Position numbers and translations under genes: made by a program. 64,000 nucleotides of DNA. Origin: Strobilurus pachycystidiatus. Its lineage: Eukaryota; Basidiomycota; Agaricomycetes; Agaricales; Physalacriaceae. Numbering within the stretch: position 1 is the first letter of the stretch; every line of letters starts with the position of its first letter. The DNA lies in assembly GCA_019915135.1 (NCBI GenBank), contig JAHLMK010000019.1, positions 310,001 through 374,000 of the forward strand, given 5' to 3'. Below the pieces are notes generated by a model. That model was not told where the DNA came from and searched no databases. It saw nothing but the letters and a program-made list of their open reading frames with translations. Shown here piece by piece: positions 45,621 to 55,714 of the stretch.

Positions 45621-47119
45621 GATGGCCCCCACTCGTCGAAATATTGCTTTGTGCCTCTGAGTCTATCATCAAGTTCACAAGCTTGTTGCACCCACGTCTG
45701 AGAGCTCATGCGCTGAGGCATGGATTCAGGTGCAATATGTGTCTAGCCATTCCCTTCCGATGCCGAAGGAGGACACAGTATCAGTGCATGCTCTTCCTGG
45801 CGGTTGATGCTCGGTGGTACTACAATGTCATGTTGTCCCTTGTCACTTGCATGTTCGTGCCCGACTTCAGGTAACCTGACGGTGGATGCTCGGTACTACT
45901 ACTACATGTCATTTCCCTGTACCCAACGGTCGGGCCCTATCATGCGCATTGCGCAAAGTATGCTGGCTGGAAAGATATGTAAAATAGCCAGTCAAATCTT
46001 AATTTAGATGCGCGGAAATTCCTCGAATGGGTATGTAAGTACTCCCGTTACTCTCGATCCTGAGGGAGACTGACGGAGGGCACTGTGAATGATAACAAGC
46101 TTAATCCGGGACAGCACGATGAGAAAGACGTGACGTTGTCGAGGAGAAGCGCTGACAGAATAGAGGAGAAAGACACTACCGAGCGTAATGCTGTTCTTGT
46201 GTAAATCCAGATCCAGGCGGAGGCTCCCACTGGCCCGCTGCCCGTCACCTAGTCTAAGTCTAAGTCTTTGGCTGGTACCTAAGGCTAAATGGATGAAACC
46301 GCAAGCATTTCTGCGCAAGCCAAGAAGAGCACGAGCGGTCGCGTTTCGCCTGTCTGACCACCTGGTACTGGGCGTACCATGTATGCCCTGCGGCTATAGG
46401 CTGCAACGGAAGCGTACATGCAGACGCCTATAGCAAGGGAAGAGCATACATGCCCTGCTGGCGCCCAGGACCTCCGGCCGTGACGTACACTTCAATGACA
46501 TGTGTTGCAGACATCTTCGTGCTGTCCCCTGGTGTGTGTGTGTATGCTTTACATTTTGTCAGTATCATTTATGATATGGATGATCTCGACCGACTCGGAG
46601 ACAACACTTCTACACTCTCGGAAACTTGTACTCGAGAGGTTTACATACCTACTGACAGGCTCGAGAAGCGAGCTGTCAACAATTGACGTCTTATGACGCA
46701 CATGGGCCTTCTTGCCAGCACAATGCGCCCCGTGTTTTGAGCTCCCGAGTTTACGGCGGGTTTGCGCTCTGGCGACTATATTAGTGATTCAAGAGCCGAG
46801 GAAGGCAAGTCGGCAACTCGGCTCATCATCTCGTTGCCGCTCGGGACATAGCAGCTCGAACTCGAGAGGAGTCAAGTTTGGGACGCGACCAACGGGAGAA
46901 AGTAGAGCTTTCCGACAATCTGTCAAACTCATCAGCCATCAGGGACGTCCTGGTTTTGGCAGGGAGGAATTGCAATCCAAACCAGCACGCAACACGCCAC
47001 ATAACTCTGCAAGATGAAATGACAGCACCGGTCCGGTGCACAAACTCGGGAGTAGCATCCCGCGAGAAGAGCGTATCACTATGGGTCCATGGAATACGGT
47101 GGAGATTGCACTGGCCCGT
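45621..47119. other. No supported gene
   Basis: About 1.5 kb with short frames only. A minus-strand frame near 46830-46960 (MADEFDRLSESS) has no family match. Nothing else could be supported. Confidence 0.45.
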
Positions 47120-47920
47120 TTACGCGTCGTCATCGCGTGATATGTTAGACTTCGCGAAATGACGAGAGTGCACCATGCCTGTGAGATTTGGGTATGATGA
47201 TGTCAACATACAGATCTCCTTGTCAACTGAGCCAATTGTACATACCGATGGTCAGATAGCGAGCTTGGGGACTTTGGTCCGCAGTGGTTAGTGACTCGGG
47301 AATGGGAGGATTCAGATTAGCCAGTGGGAGCTGCAAAGGACTTGAGGTAAGCTTTTGAACCTCAAGTACATGATACGAGCCCATATGTGGACTTTCGAGG
47401 GCCTCCAGGGCATTGACGCGATCCCGTTCGATGTTGATCTGCGACTGAGTTCAGCAAGCTCAAGGACGTATAAATAGCAATGAGAGCATACTGCATGACA
47501 CTGACAGCAGCAGAATGTGCCAAGTTAGATCCTGGGACTCGCTTACGGGCCTGTCGGCCTGCTAGTGCACGTACGAGAGTGAGGAATGACTTTTTGTTGC
47601 GAAACCGGAACACTGCGGTATGCTCGGTCCGGACCCCGATCACTGTCATAACTGAAAAACATTGGCCTGGGGACTCGCCAGACAAGTTGCCTGACCTCCG
47701 AACAAGCCAACACGGTCTCTAATACATAGACAGACCTACCGGAAGACTTCCGAAATTTCTCCGGATGGGTCACCAAAATCAGAACTTCGAGTTGAATACC
47801 GCATACGCGGAACCACACCAACTGCGATCTTTTGAGCGACGACGTGCAATTTTATATTCATTCTGTAGCTCTGGAGTGAGAGTCACGACCTGTCGGCCTT
47901 GTCAGTTCCAATTTGGATAA
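47120..47920 (-). CDS. Orphan multi-exon protein
   Basis: Not recognised. Minus-strand pieces joined by good splice sites: VVTLTPELQNEYKIARRRS near 47900, an exon including TAVFRFRNKKSFLTLVRALAGRQ and HSAAVSVMQ, then across a GTATGC...CAG intron INIERDRVNALEALESPHMG and PIPESLTTADQSPQARYLTIG, then MVHSRHFAKSNISRDDDA and a stop at 47120-47122. The start and the first join are not resolved. The charged helix-like segments (ELQNEYKIARRRS, INIERDRVNALEAL) suggest a coiled coil. Confidence 0.35.
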
Positions 47921-49009
47921 CCGCCAGTCCAGGTAAGCAGACGCGGTAGCGGTATTGTGAACAAAGTAGACGGTGTCAATTTCTATATGACGAAAAGTTA
48001 AAACATCATTTCTATATGACGAAAACATCATTTGCTCATGTACGGTGCTACTGCTGGCTACGAAATGTCAAGTGTTACGACAAATGGTATGCCTGCGACA
48101 TATGTATGCATTCTCGGACGTCACAGGCCATTTTTGCTCTGAAACGGACGTCTCTCCGAGTTAATATCTGACGAAAGCCCGGAATTCATACCACCAACTT
48201 TGAGCTCTCAGACACTTTTCCAATGCAGAGAGAGCCTCGCCAATTGTTGCGAAGGCATACTGAGATATATCCAAAGGTCGATAGAAGCTACACAGCGTGA
48301 TACGGCCATCGTCAGATAATAATGGCATTATCATCTGACGATAGCATTACCATGTGACGATCACCCGTGCTGCCGATGTGATCAGAGGAGGCCTTTCCGA
48401 ATCTTGCGAAGTCCGTCAGAAGTGTCTACGCGGTGTAATGCGGCGTATGTGAATTGTGAGGGAGCAATGGTATCATCCATGCGACGAGGGTATTATTATC
48501 TGACGACATGGCACGAGCGGCCGTGCTGCCGAAGTCACAAAGAGAAATTTAACCTCCGACGGCACGGCACCGTTGACTGGGCCGCCAAGGCGCGAAGAAG
48601 CCTACCATCAATAGTGATCCCCACCGACGCGAAGCACAACTCGTGTTCTGAAGAACCGAGGATCACGCGGCGCCCGAATAACAGCCCCGCACGCACAGTG
48701 TACGCCCATACACGCCGTAGAATCCTTGCAATAAGAGTGCTGCATGTACGCCCGCTTTGCAGGCTATAGCAAGCGGGGCATGTATTGAATCTACGGTATG
48801 CCCTGGTCTGACCACCGACTCTGAGCGGGAGAATTTCACCTACGACGCTGACGCCAGCAGCCTTTTTATGAGAGTTATTTACTCTTGCATGTATACGATC
48901 CCGAGCCCTCAATTGACGTCCTGGATCCGAGTCACCGGGCTCGCCAAATTTCGGAAGTTGTTACATTCACAGCAGAATCACACCTGTCGAGAGAATAACA
49001 GAATTGGGC
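47921..49009. other. No supported gene; short direct repeats
   Basis: Contains a direct repeat of TTCTATATGACGAAAA with ACATCAT (about 47982-48030) and several scattered TCATCTGACGA / CATGTGACGAT motifs between 48160 and 48510. No gene signature. Confidence 0.4.
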
Positions 49010-49135
49010 GGGAAGGCGGGCGGCGGGATCACGTGGATATGTCACGTGCCGGTAAAATGCGGTAAAGAACGGTAAAATACAGCGCCTCCGCGGCGGGGCA
49101 GGTAAAAATCGGTAAGTTACACCCCCTAGGACTTT
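49010..49135. repeat. Degenerate end related to the 41.1-kb MITE
   Basis: ATCACGTGGATATGTCACGTGCCGGTA resembles the inner arm of the MITE at 41113-41565 read in reverse (ATCACGTGAAATGGTCATGTGCCGGTA), and the segment ends in CCCCCTAGG as the MITE arm ends in CCCTAGG. CGGTAAA is repeated several times. No intact terminal repeat partner is seen. Confidence 0.45.
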
Positions 49136-49338
49136 TTTCCACAGCCCTACTGCTGGGCCCTGACTTCGGAAGGCTGAAGCGCAAACCAGCACCCACCTGG
49201 GCCTTGAGTTCCTTCAATGGAATCCTTCAGTTGAGTTGAGCTGCAAAAAGAATTGGTCAATGTTCATTGTTCAAATTTTGGCCCACGACCCTATTGCGCC
49301 ACCACGACCGTCGTTCAAAAAGAAGCGGGAGGGCAGAA

Positions 49339-49436
49339 TGCATTAAGGGGGAATCGAACCCCCGGCGGGTCGAGACACAAATGTGCTTCAAGTGCATGCA
49401 TGGCAACGACCCAGGTTACCACTACCCCATTAATGC
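49339..49436 (-). tRNA. tRNA-Gly(GCC), copy 6, with intron
   Basis: CCCCC-type T-arm. The longest intron of the set, 27 nt, beginning TGCATGCACTTGAAGC. Acceptor stem perfect, anticodon GCC, discriminator A. Confidence 0.93.
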
Positions 49437-49593
49437 CGCACGAAGAGTGGTCACGTCGTGTACTTGCACGAGTCAAATCATGCCAGTAGAACCCTAACAC
49501 CCTTCCCGTATGTACTCCGAGTCTCATACGAGTTCTAACTCTACTCTACCTCTATCCGCCCAACGATATTCCGCCCTACCCAATCCACCCTAC

Positions 49594-51040
49594 TCACTCC
49601 CCCTTCTCACGCCTCTCCCGCTCCCGCTGCGCATATATCCCCGCAGTGAACGGCTCCTCGAAGCGCAGCGCCACGGCGTACACGATGTGCACGTATAGCG
49701 TTAAGAGGAGGCCTGTGGGGGACGGGACGAGTGAGATGGGGATGGGGCTCGACGTAAGAGGGGGGAAACGAGTGAGATGGGGGTACAACAGGTGGGGGGG
49801 GAAGGAAGGTGGGGCGGGAAGAAGGAGAATGTGAGGGGACGGGAAGGGGGGTGGAGGCGGGGAGACGGGAGAACCGGGACTCACCAGCGACACTCTGGTT
49901 CCAGAGGGCGACGCCGAGGAAGCACAGCGTCGAGCCGACGTACATCGGGTTGTCGAGGAGGTTGAATGGGAACCTGCGGGGCGGGCGGGGGTTAGCGGGC
50001 ACGTGCGGGGCGGGGATAATGAAGGGGGGCGAGCACATTGGGGGGGGGCATTGTGGGGGGGGCAGCATGTTGTGGGGGGGAGTACATAAAGGGGGGGTGC
50101 GTGTGTGTTGGGTGCGCGTGTGTGGGGTGTGGGAGTACATGGGTGGGTGGGGATTCACTCACCCCTCGACGCGCTCATCCATGAGGATGCCAAAATAGTC
50201 TCCGAGGAAGGTGCCGGTTATCCCGAGTGCGTAGGTTGAGCTGAGCACGAGGAGTTGGCCGACTGGGAGCGAGCGTTAGCGAGCGGGCGGGGGGCGTTAG
50301 CGAGCGAGCGGGGGGCGTTAGCGAGTAGCGGTTGGCGTCAATGGGGCGTCAACAAATGTGGTTGGCGAGTAGCAAGTAGGGAATAGCAAGACCGTCAACA
50401 ACCACCCCACACATCAACATCAACGAAGGAACCACACGAACCTGCAACGAGCGCGACGGGCAGCGCTACCGTGAACGCGTCGCTTTGTGCCCATGCGTAC
50501 GGGAGGAGGAGCGGGAGGGAGGCTGGTTGCGTGCCTAAGGCGGTGGCGTACCTGCGTGAGTGGGGCGTTAGCGTGGGCTCGGAGATGGATGGGCGAGCGG
50601 GGTTTGGTGGGACGAGCAAATGAAGAGGGCGTGGATGGATGGCAAGGAAGGCAGATGAGCAAGGGCAAGGGGACGGAGACGCACAGATGATCCCGCACCA
50701 TGCCGGCGCCGAAGATGGACGCGGCGAGGACGTAGCAGCCCGTGCGGGGCGAGCCGAGCAGGCGCGTGAGTGTGTGCGAGCGGTGTTCTGGGGGGAGGCG
50801 GGTGTTAGCGAGCCGGGTGGGGGATTAGCGAGTCGAGCGTGGCGGGGCGGAATGTAGCAGAATGTCGTGGAAGGAAAGGTGGTGGAAAGACCAGAGCACA
50901 AGATCATGAAAGAACATGAACGTGGAGGAGAAGGCCCACGCACCATTGCGAGCGACTAAATTCCACGCGGTGGGGTTGAACGTGATGCTCGCTGCGCTCA
51001 GCCACAGCGCGGGCTGCGAGAAGTCGACGAGGGGGGTCAT
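49594..51040 (-). CDS. OPI3: Phospholipid N-methyltransferase, OPI3/PEMT type
   Basis: Integral ER membrane enzyme that makes the last methylations of phosphatidylethanolamine to phosphatidylcholine. Exons complement(49594..49712, 49885..49973, 50163..50262, 50442..50551, 50685..50787, 50944..51040), phases consistent, 205 aa, as in yeast Opi3. Motifs: [57 protein letters not shown] (SAM-binding GxxG), [22 protein letters not shown] (second SAM region), [25 protein letters not shown] with the conserved E-E pair. Introns are extremely G-rich on the plus strand. Divergent from the RRM gene with 227 bp between the starts. Confidence 0.93.
50264..50441 (-). repeat. OPI3 intron with tandem branch-site-containing repeats
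   Basis: Just upstream of the acceptor, this intron holds three tandem units of roughly 22-25 bases, each containing CGCTAAC on the sense strand (positions about 50272, 50295 and 50318), the shape of a fungal branch point. Related CGCTAAC copies occur in the neighbouring introns near 50565 and 50800. Confidence 0.6.
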
Positions 51041-51267
51041 GGTGTTTATCGTGTGTTGAATCGTTAGCGCGTCCTTTTCGATGGAGGATGGGATGGGATC
51101 TTTTTTTAGGACGAGGACCAGGATCTGGACAACGTGTAAATCAGCAGCCAACCTTGGACCCGGCATCCTCCGAAGGCTGGGTGCAGCCAAACAAGGCCAC
51201 ATCGGCCGACACGGGACGCGAAACTTTTTGCTTTCGTCTTCCTCCCTCCACATAACATCACATAATA

Positions 51268-52724
51268 ATGTTCCGCACTGCCCTCTCCACCGCGTCGCGC
51301 GCCTGTGCCCGCCGCGGCTTCGCCACCCTCGGCCTCCGCCAAAATGCCGGCCTCCTCCGCATGGCGCCAATAACAGCCCGCGTGTCGGCGTTCCGCGCGA
51401 TGCCAGCACAGGCGCTCCGAGCAATGTCGACGGAGGGCGGCCCGACGAGCAAAAAGATCATCTACGTGGGCAACCTGCCGTTCAACATGACGGAGGACGA
51501 CATGAAGCACGAGGTGTCCGAGTTCAGCCAGGACGTTAGGGTCGTTATGGGTGAGTGCTGTGTTCACGACCACCTTTTCGCTTGCGCGACACAATCCTCG
51601 CTGCTTCCAAAGTTCCGCACCCTCCTACATTGTTATCTGCGCTTCCCTTTCTTACGACACCCTTCCATATTTGCCTTACTCCTCCCTCCCTTCCCCAACC
51701 CACACTAACACCCTTCCCCCCGCCTCACAGGCCGAGACCCCGGCGGGCGCTCCATGGGCTGGATGCTCATCGAGTTCCCCAGCGCCGACCCCGCCGACGC
51801 CTTCCTCGCGCAGCACGAGGAGCAGCCCTTCCTCTTCGGCGGGAGGAGCGCGAATATTAGTGTGGCGAAGAACCAGAAGTGAGTGGGTTGTTTGCTTGTT
51901 TTTTGGTCGTGCGGTGTTGTGTTGCGGTGTTCATACGCCCTCGTGTTTCGTCCACACCCCACGCCCTTGTTTCGTTCATACATCCCACATCCCTCGCACC
52001 TTGCTCACCCCCCTCCCCCCAACAGTTCCCCCCTGACCACCCGCTCGCGCGGCTCCTCCGCGACGCCGACGTCCACGCTCTTCCTCGGCAACCTCGCGTT
52101 CGCGGCCTCGGAGGAAGACGTCTTCAATGCGTTTTCGCAGTTTGGGAGGGTTAGGCGGGTGAGTGCTCCCTCCTCCCTCGCGCCGTCCAGGTCCCTCAAC
52201 CCCACTCCCACCCATCTTCCCATCCCTTCCCTACACCCCCCCCCGCCCCTCCTCCCTCCGTCCCCCCTATTCCCCTCTCCTCTCCTCCCTCTCGCCACTC
52301 CCCCTCTCCTGTCCTCCCCTCCCCAATCTCAATCTCTTCCAATTCCTGTCCTCCCATAACTCTCCTCCTGATACTAATCATCGATTTCCTTGCAGGTAAG
52401 CATCGGGCGCTCCCCGGCCGGCGAGCCGCGCGGCTTCGCGCATGTAGAGTTCTTCGACGTGTCCAGTGCGGAGACCGCGGTTGAGCAGGGGGTGAGTGTT
52501 TTTTGCATTTTTTGTTGGTTTTTTTGTTGGTTTTGGGGTGGGGAGTGCATGTTCATTTTGTTGGTTTTGTTGGTCTTTGAGTCTTCGGTGGAGCGTGGAG
52601 GGGATGCGTTTGTCTTCTTGTACGGGCGCTGACTTGCATCTTGCAGAGCGCGGTAGTGCTGAACCGGCCCGTGTCGCTGGACTATGCGGGGAATAGGCAG
52701 CAGAGTGGGGGGAGGCGGGATTAG
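51268..52724 (+). CDS. Two-RRM RNA-binding protein, probably mitochondrial
   Basis: Exons 51268..51550, 51731..51878, 52026..52158, 52396..52491, 52647..52724, phases consistent, 245 aa. The first 55 residues are Arg/Ala/Ser-rich without acids (MFRTALSTASRACARRGFA), a classic mitochondrial presequence. RRM1: RNP2 IIYVGNL near residue 65 and RNP1-like GRSMGWMLIEF. RRM2: LFLGNLAF near 162 and RGFAHVEF. It ends in a short Gly/Arg tail. Similar fungal proteins act in mitochondrial RNA metabolism or resemble nucleolin-like RRM pairs; the RNA target is unknown. It shares a short bidirectional promoter region with OPI3. Confidence 0.9.
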
Positions 52725-52942
52725 AGCCGGGGCCGAGGCGGTGTCTTAACGAGGCGCTGAAGGCTTGACGAGGCGCCGAAGGCTTGACGAGGCGATGGGG
52801 CGTTTAACGTCATTAGGAGGTATCAGGGTGCGGTGTAGAAGGCGAGGTAGTGGGAGAGCAAAAAAATTACACGCCACGGCGTGCTTACTTACCTTTTATT
52901 TATTATATATAACGCACATCGCATACACATTAATCGGCTAGG
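52725..52942. other. 3' flank of the RRM gene
   Basis: Contains a short direct repeat (AAGGCTTGACGAGGCG twice near 52760-52790) and an AT-rich stretch at 52895-52915. No gene. Confidence 0.4.
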
Positions 52943-53246
52943 TTATGGTTTCTTCGTACCCCACTCTTCCTTGGCCTTCCTTCCCTTCTCCGGCGGGGTA
53001 CATACCCTCTTCTCAGACCGGAGCATGTTTCCTGGCGTGCTAGGGTTGCTTGCCAGGATTAAGTACCCGCTTCGCCAATTCCGAAAAAAAAAACAAAAAA
53101 AAATCAACAAACAACGGTCGCGAGTGTTTGTATAGGTCAACTGGTTGAGGCTGCGAGGACTTGGAGCACGAGAGGGCAAACTTACACTCTTTTCCTTTTA
53201 GCCTGAGGTAGGTGTCCTTAACCCCTTTTCTGACAAAACCTCTCAT
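52943..53246 (-). CDS. Possible small basic protein, two exons
   Basis: A minus-strand frame starts MRGFVRKGVKDTYLRLKGKE (ATG at 53246) and meets a GTAAGT donor; after a T-rich stretch a second coding-looking piece reads MLRSEKRVCTPPEKGRKAKEE and ends WGTKKP before a stop at 52943. Basic composition and the donor argue for a small gene, perhaps of ribosomal or mitochondrial type, but the acceptor is uncertain and I do not recognise the family. Confidence 0.35.
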
Positions 53247-53499
53247 AGGCTAAGGTTTGCCAGATGGGATGTTCATGAATGGACTTGCCAAGACCAAGAC
53301 CAATCGAGTTCCAGTCCCCGGATACAAGGTCTTCTTAGGGGACGGGAATCGTTCTAATACTATTACGAACATATACAAGCGGTACCGGTGGAGTAAATAC
53401 GACTCACGACTTGGAGGCTGCACACAGAGTTGGACAATCTTTGAGTTTCATGGGTGTGGACCTACTACATACTACATACAGCAATCGACGAGATTTTCC

Positions 53500-53760
53500 C
53501 GGCGCGGACTGACAGCCTACTAGCGACGGATTGGGATTCCATCTCTCCGTCGTGCACGGCAAGTTCTCTCCGCGCACAGAGGAAGAATGCGGCGCCTTGA
53601 AGCTTGATCCTCGACGGCCCGGGTGCATTCATCCCACTCTTCAGATGTCAAGATCAACCGTCCAGCTATTAGACTGAAGAGCACCTGGCATTCTTTCATG
53701 CCAAGGTGAGATCCTTCCACTGGCAGTGCAGATTTCCCAACAACAACTACTACTATGTAC
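53500..53760 (+). pseudogene. Relic of the zinc-finger gene at 59.1-60.9 kb
   Basis: On the plus strand SDGLGFHLSVVHG and EEECGAL match SDELGIHLSVVHG and EEECDAC of the gene at 59111-60868. DNA identity continues (TCAGATGTCA.GATCAAC, CATGCCAAGGTGAGAT, TGGCAGTGCAGATTTCCC versus CTGCGCAGGAATTTCCC). The relic has deletions, frame changes and an in-frame TGA, and is inverted relative to the source gene. Confidence 0.65.
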
Positions 53761-53800
53761 AGATCGTCCTTTGAGATTCAATAATCATTCCGCCCGGTAC

Positions 53801-54526
53801 TCATCTTCCCTTCGTCCCATCCCTCCACAACCCAGACTCCTCCATCGTAGGCTGCGGCGTCCCCAGGGCCACTGGCACATTATAATCAACCTTAACATCC
53901 GTTGTCCACTTTGGATTTGGTATTGGCAGCTGAAACGTCGGGACCCAATGGTCCGCGTAGCCATACGTAGGAGAGACGCGGACGAGGCGGCTGCGGTGGT
54001 TGCGATAATGCCGGCGCATATTCGAGTTGACGTTGAACAGCCGGCCACAGTCCGGGAACGGGCACTGAAATGCTGAGGGTCACGGTGGAGGTTGAGAGAT
54101 TGGAAAAGGAGAGAATTACCACGTACGCATAGCCCCGGTGTGCGTGTTCATGTGGATGCGCAGGCTGCTGGGCCGGTTGAACCGTTTCCTGCAGCGCAGG
54201 CAGACGTGTTTGCGTTCCGGCTCGCGTTCGCTGTTGATGTTGTTTGGCGCAGATGCGGAATCGTTCCCGGCCTCCTCCTCCTCCTCCTCCTCTTCGTCGT
54301 CAGAGAAGGACTCGCTGGTGGGAGAGCCAAGTGGGTCGGAGAATCCGGACTCATCAGACATGGACGGATGCCAACGGCGCGCAGGGTATGGATTCCGCTT
54401 AGGCTCGCAGCGTAGGTGCTCTAGTAGAGACATTCGTCAGTCGCTACACCGAAAAGTGAATCGTGACCGACCAGGAAACATCTCCCGAATGCTGGGCAGG
54501 ACGTTCGAGTCCAAGTGGGTCATCAT
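53801..54526 (-). CDS. C2H2 zinc-finger transcription factor
   Basis: Exons complement(53801..54072, 54127..54420, 54472..54526), phases consistent, 206 aa. A conserved-looking start MMTHLDSNVLPSIREMFP, a Ser/Asp region with a run of nine Glu, then two adjacent fingers: HVCLRCRKRFNRPSSLRIH..H and FQCPFPDCGRLFNVNSNMRRH..NH. The pair of one CX2C and one CX4C finger with an intron in the linker is common in basidiomycete developmental regulators. The C-terminal 60 residues are Pro/Trp-rich (DHWVPTFQLPIPNPKW). Nuclear DNA binding is expected; the target is unknown. ATG at 54526 was chosen; the frame is closed further upstream. Confidence 0.82.
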
Positions 54527-55714
54527 TGGCGTAGCGAGGTCAATCTTCAAGCCTTCTTTTAACGTTGGAGCTGTATCCGGTAATCAGAGCGTCGATCCGC
54601 GGTTTTCCAAGCATGAGCAGCGGGCATGATCTAGGCAATGGATCGTTCAAATTATGGGGGCAGGGTGTGGTGGAAGGGACTGCTCGCGTGCAGGGTTAGG
54701 TATAGAGGGCGGTGATCTGGATAGAGTGTACGCATCATGCCGGCATCCGTTATCATGGACAACGAATGGCGTTCCCCCTGCGGATCGAAAGTTGGGAGTC
54801 TGCAGCCGAGCATTATCGTCATCCTAGCAGCCCACACAGAGAGTTCAGTAAAAGATTAGTCTGAGGGTCACCCAAAACCTAGTCTTAGTGGAGCCGACAC
54901 GTCCCATCCCATCTCATCTCAATGGAAACCCCATCCGTGATTTACGAATAGCCTATGTCGAGAACACGTCTACCAGGCGAACTCGGGGTGCGCCACCATC
55001 TCCCCACGCGAGCGCCCATTTCATTTAAATGAAGTGCGGACATCTCCGAGCGTTATCACGCTCCTCCCTACTTGACGTGGCGTAGCGGAAATCCCGTCCA
55101 TCCGGCCAGGAGCGGATCAATATCCTTAATCCTCGTCTCGACTTTCCCGAAGCAGAACTCTTACATCTGAATGCCTACCCTAGGCCCTGGCCTGGGATCT
55201 GAAACCCACTCCAACAAATTTGCCACGTAAGTTATGATAAGTAATCGCAGGTAGACACTGACCCACAACGAAGGCTGAATCCCTCCCTAATGCGATTGTG
55301 TTTCATTAATCAAGCGAAGCTCTAAATCTCTCCAACGATGAAGCGGGATTTCCGTGGAACAGCGAAGATCACCGCTGGGCGCTGTCCATCACGATCTCCC
55401 CACATCCTGTTGCTTTGCTGGCAGACATGGTCAATTCGGACGTATCACTGCGGACACTTAATGCGCTTGAGGGTGTTCCCTTACGCGGACCCTCTACGCG
55501 AGAGTCAATGCAATGCTTTCATCACCAACGGTTGGATATTCGGCTTCTCTCCAAGCGTACGGATAGACTCCGACTGATACAGGTACAGATAGCAAGGATA
55601 GCATTGCGACTAGTACAACAACAAGTAAGGATCCGATTCAATAAAGCAACGACGAACAAGGACACACCACCCCCGCTGTTAAATAGAGAATTTCTCCGAT
55701 CTCAGTCCATCCCG
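54527..55714. other. No supported gene
   Basis: About 1.2 kb of intergenic DNA between the zinc-finger factor and the 3' end of the exchange factor/kinase gene. Short frames only. Confidence 0.5.

Noticed and set aside
49607..50158. Pro-rich 183-codon minus-strand frame through OPI3 introns
   Set aside because: It reads intron sequence in the wrong frame; the spliced OPI3 model with conserved motifs explains the coding parts.
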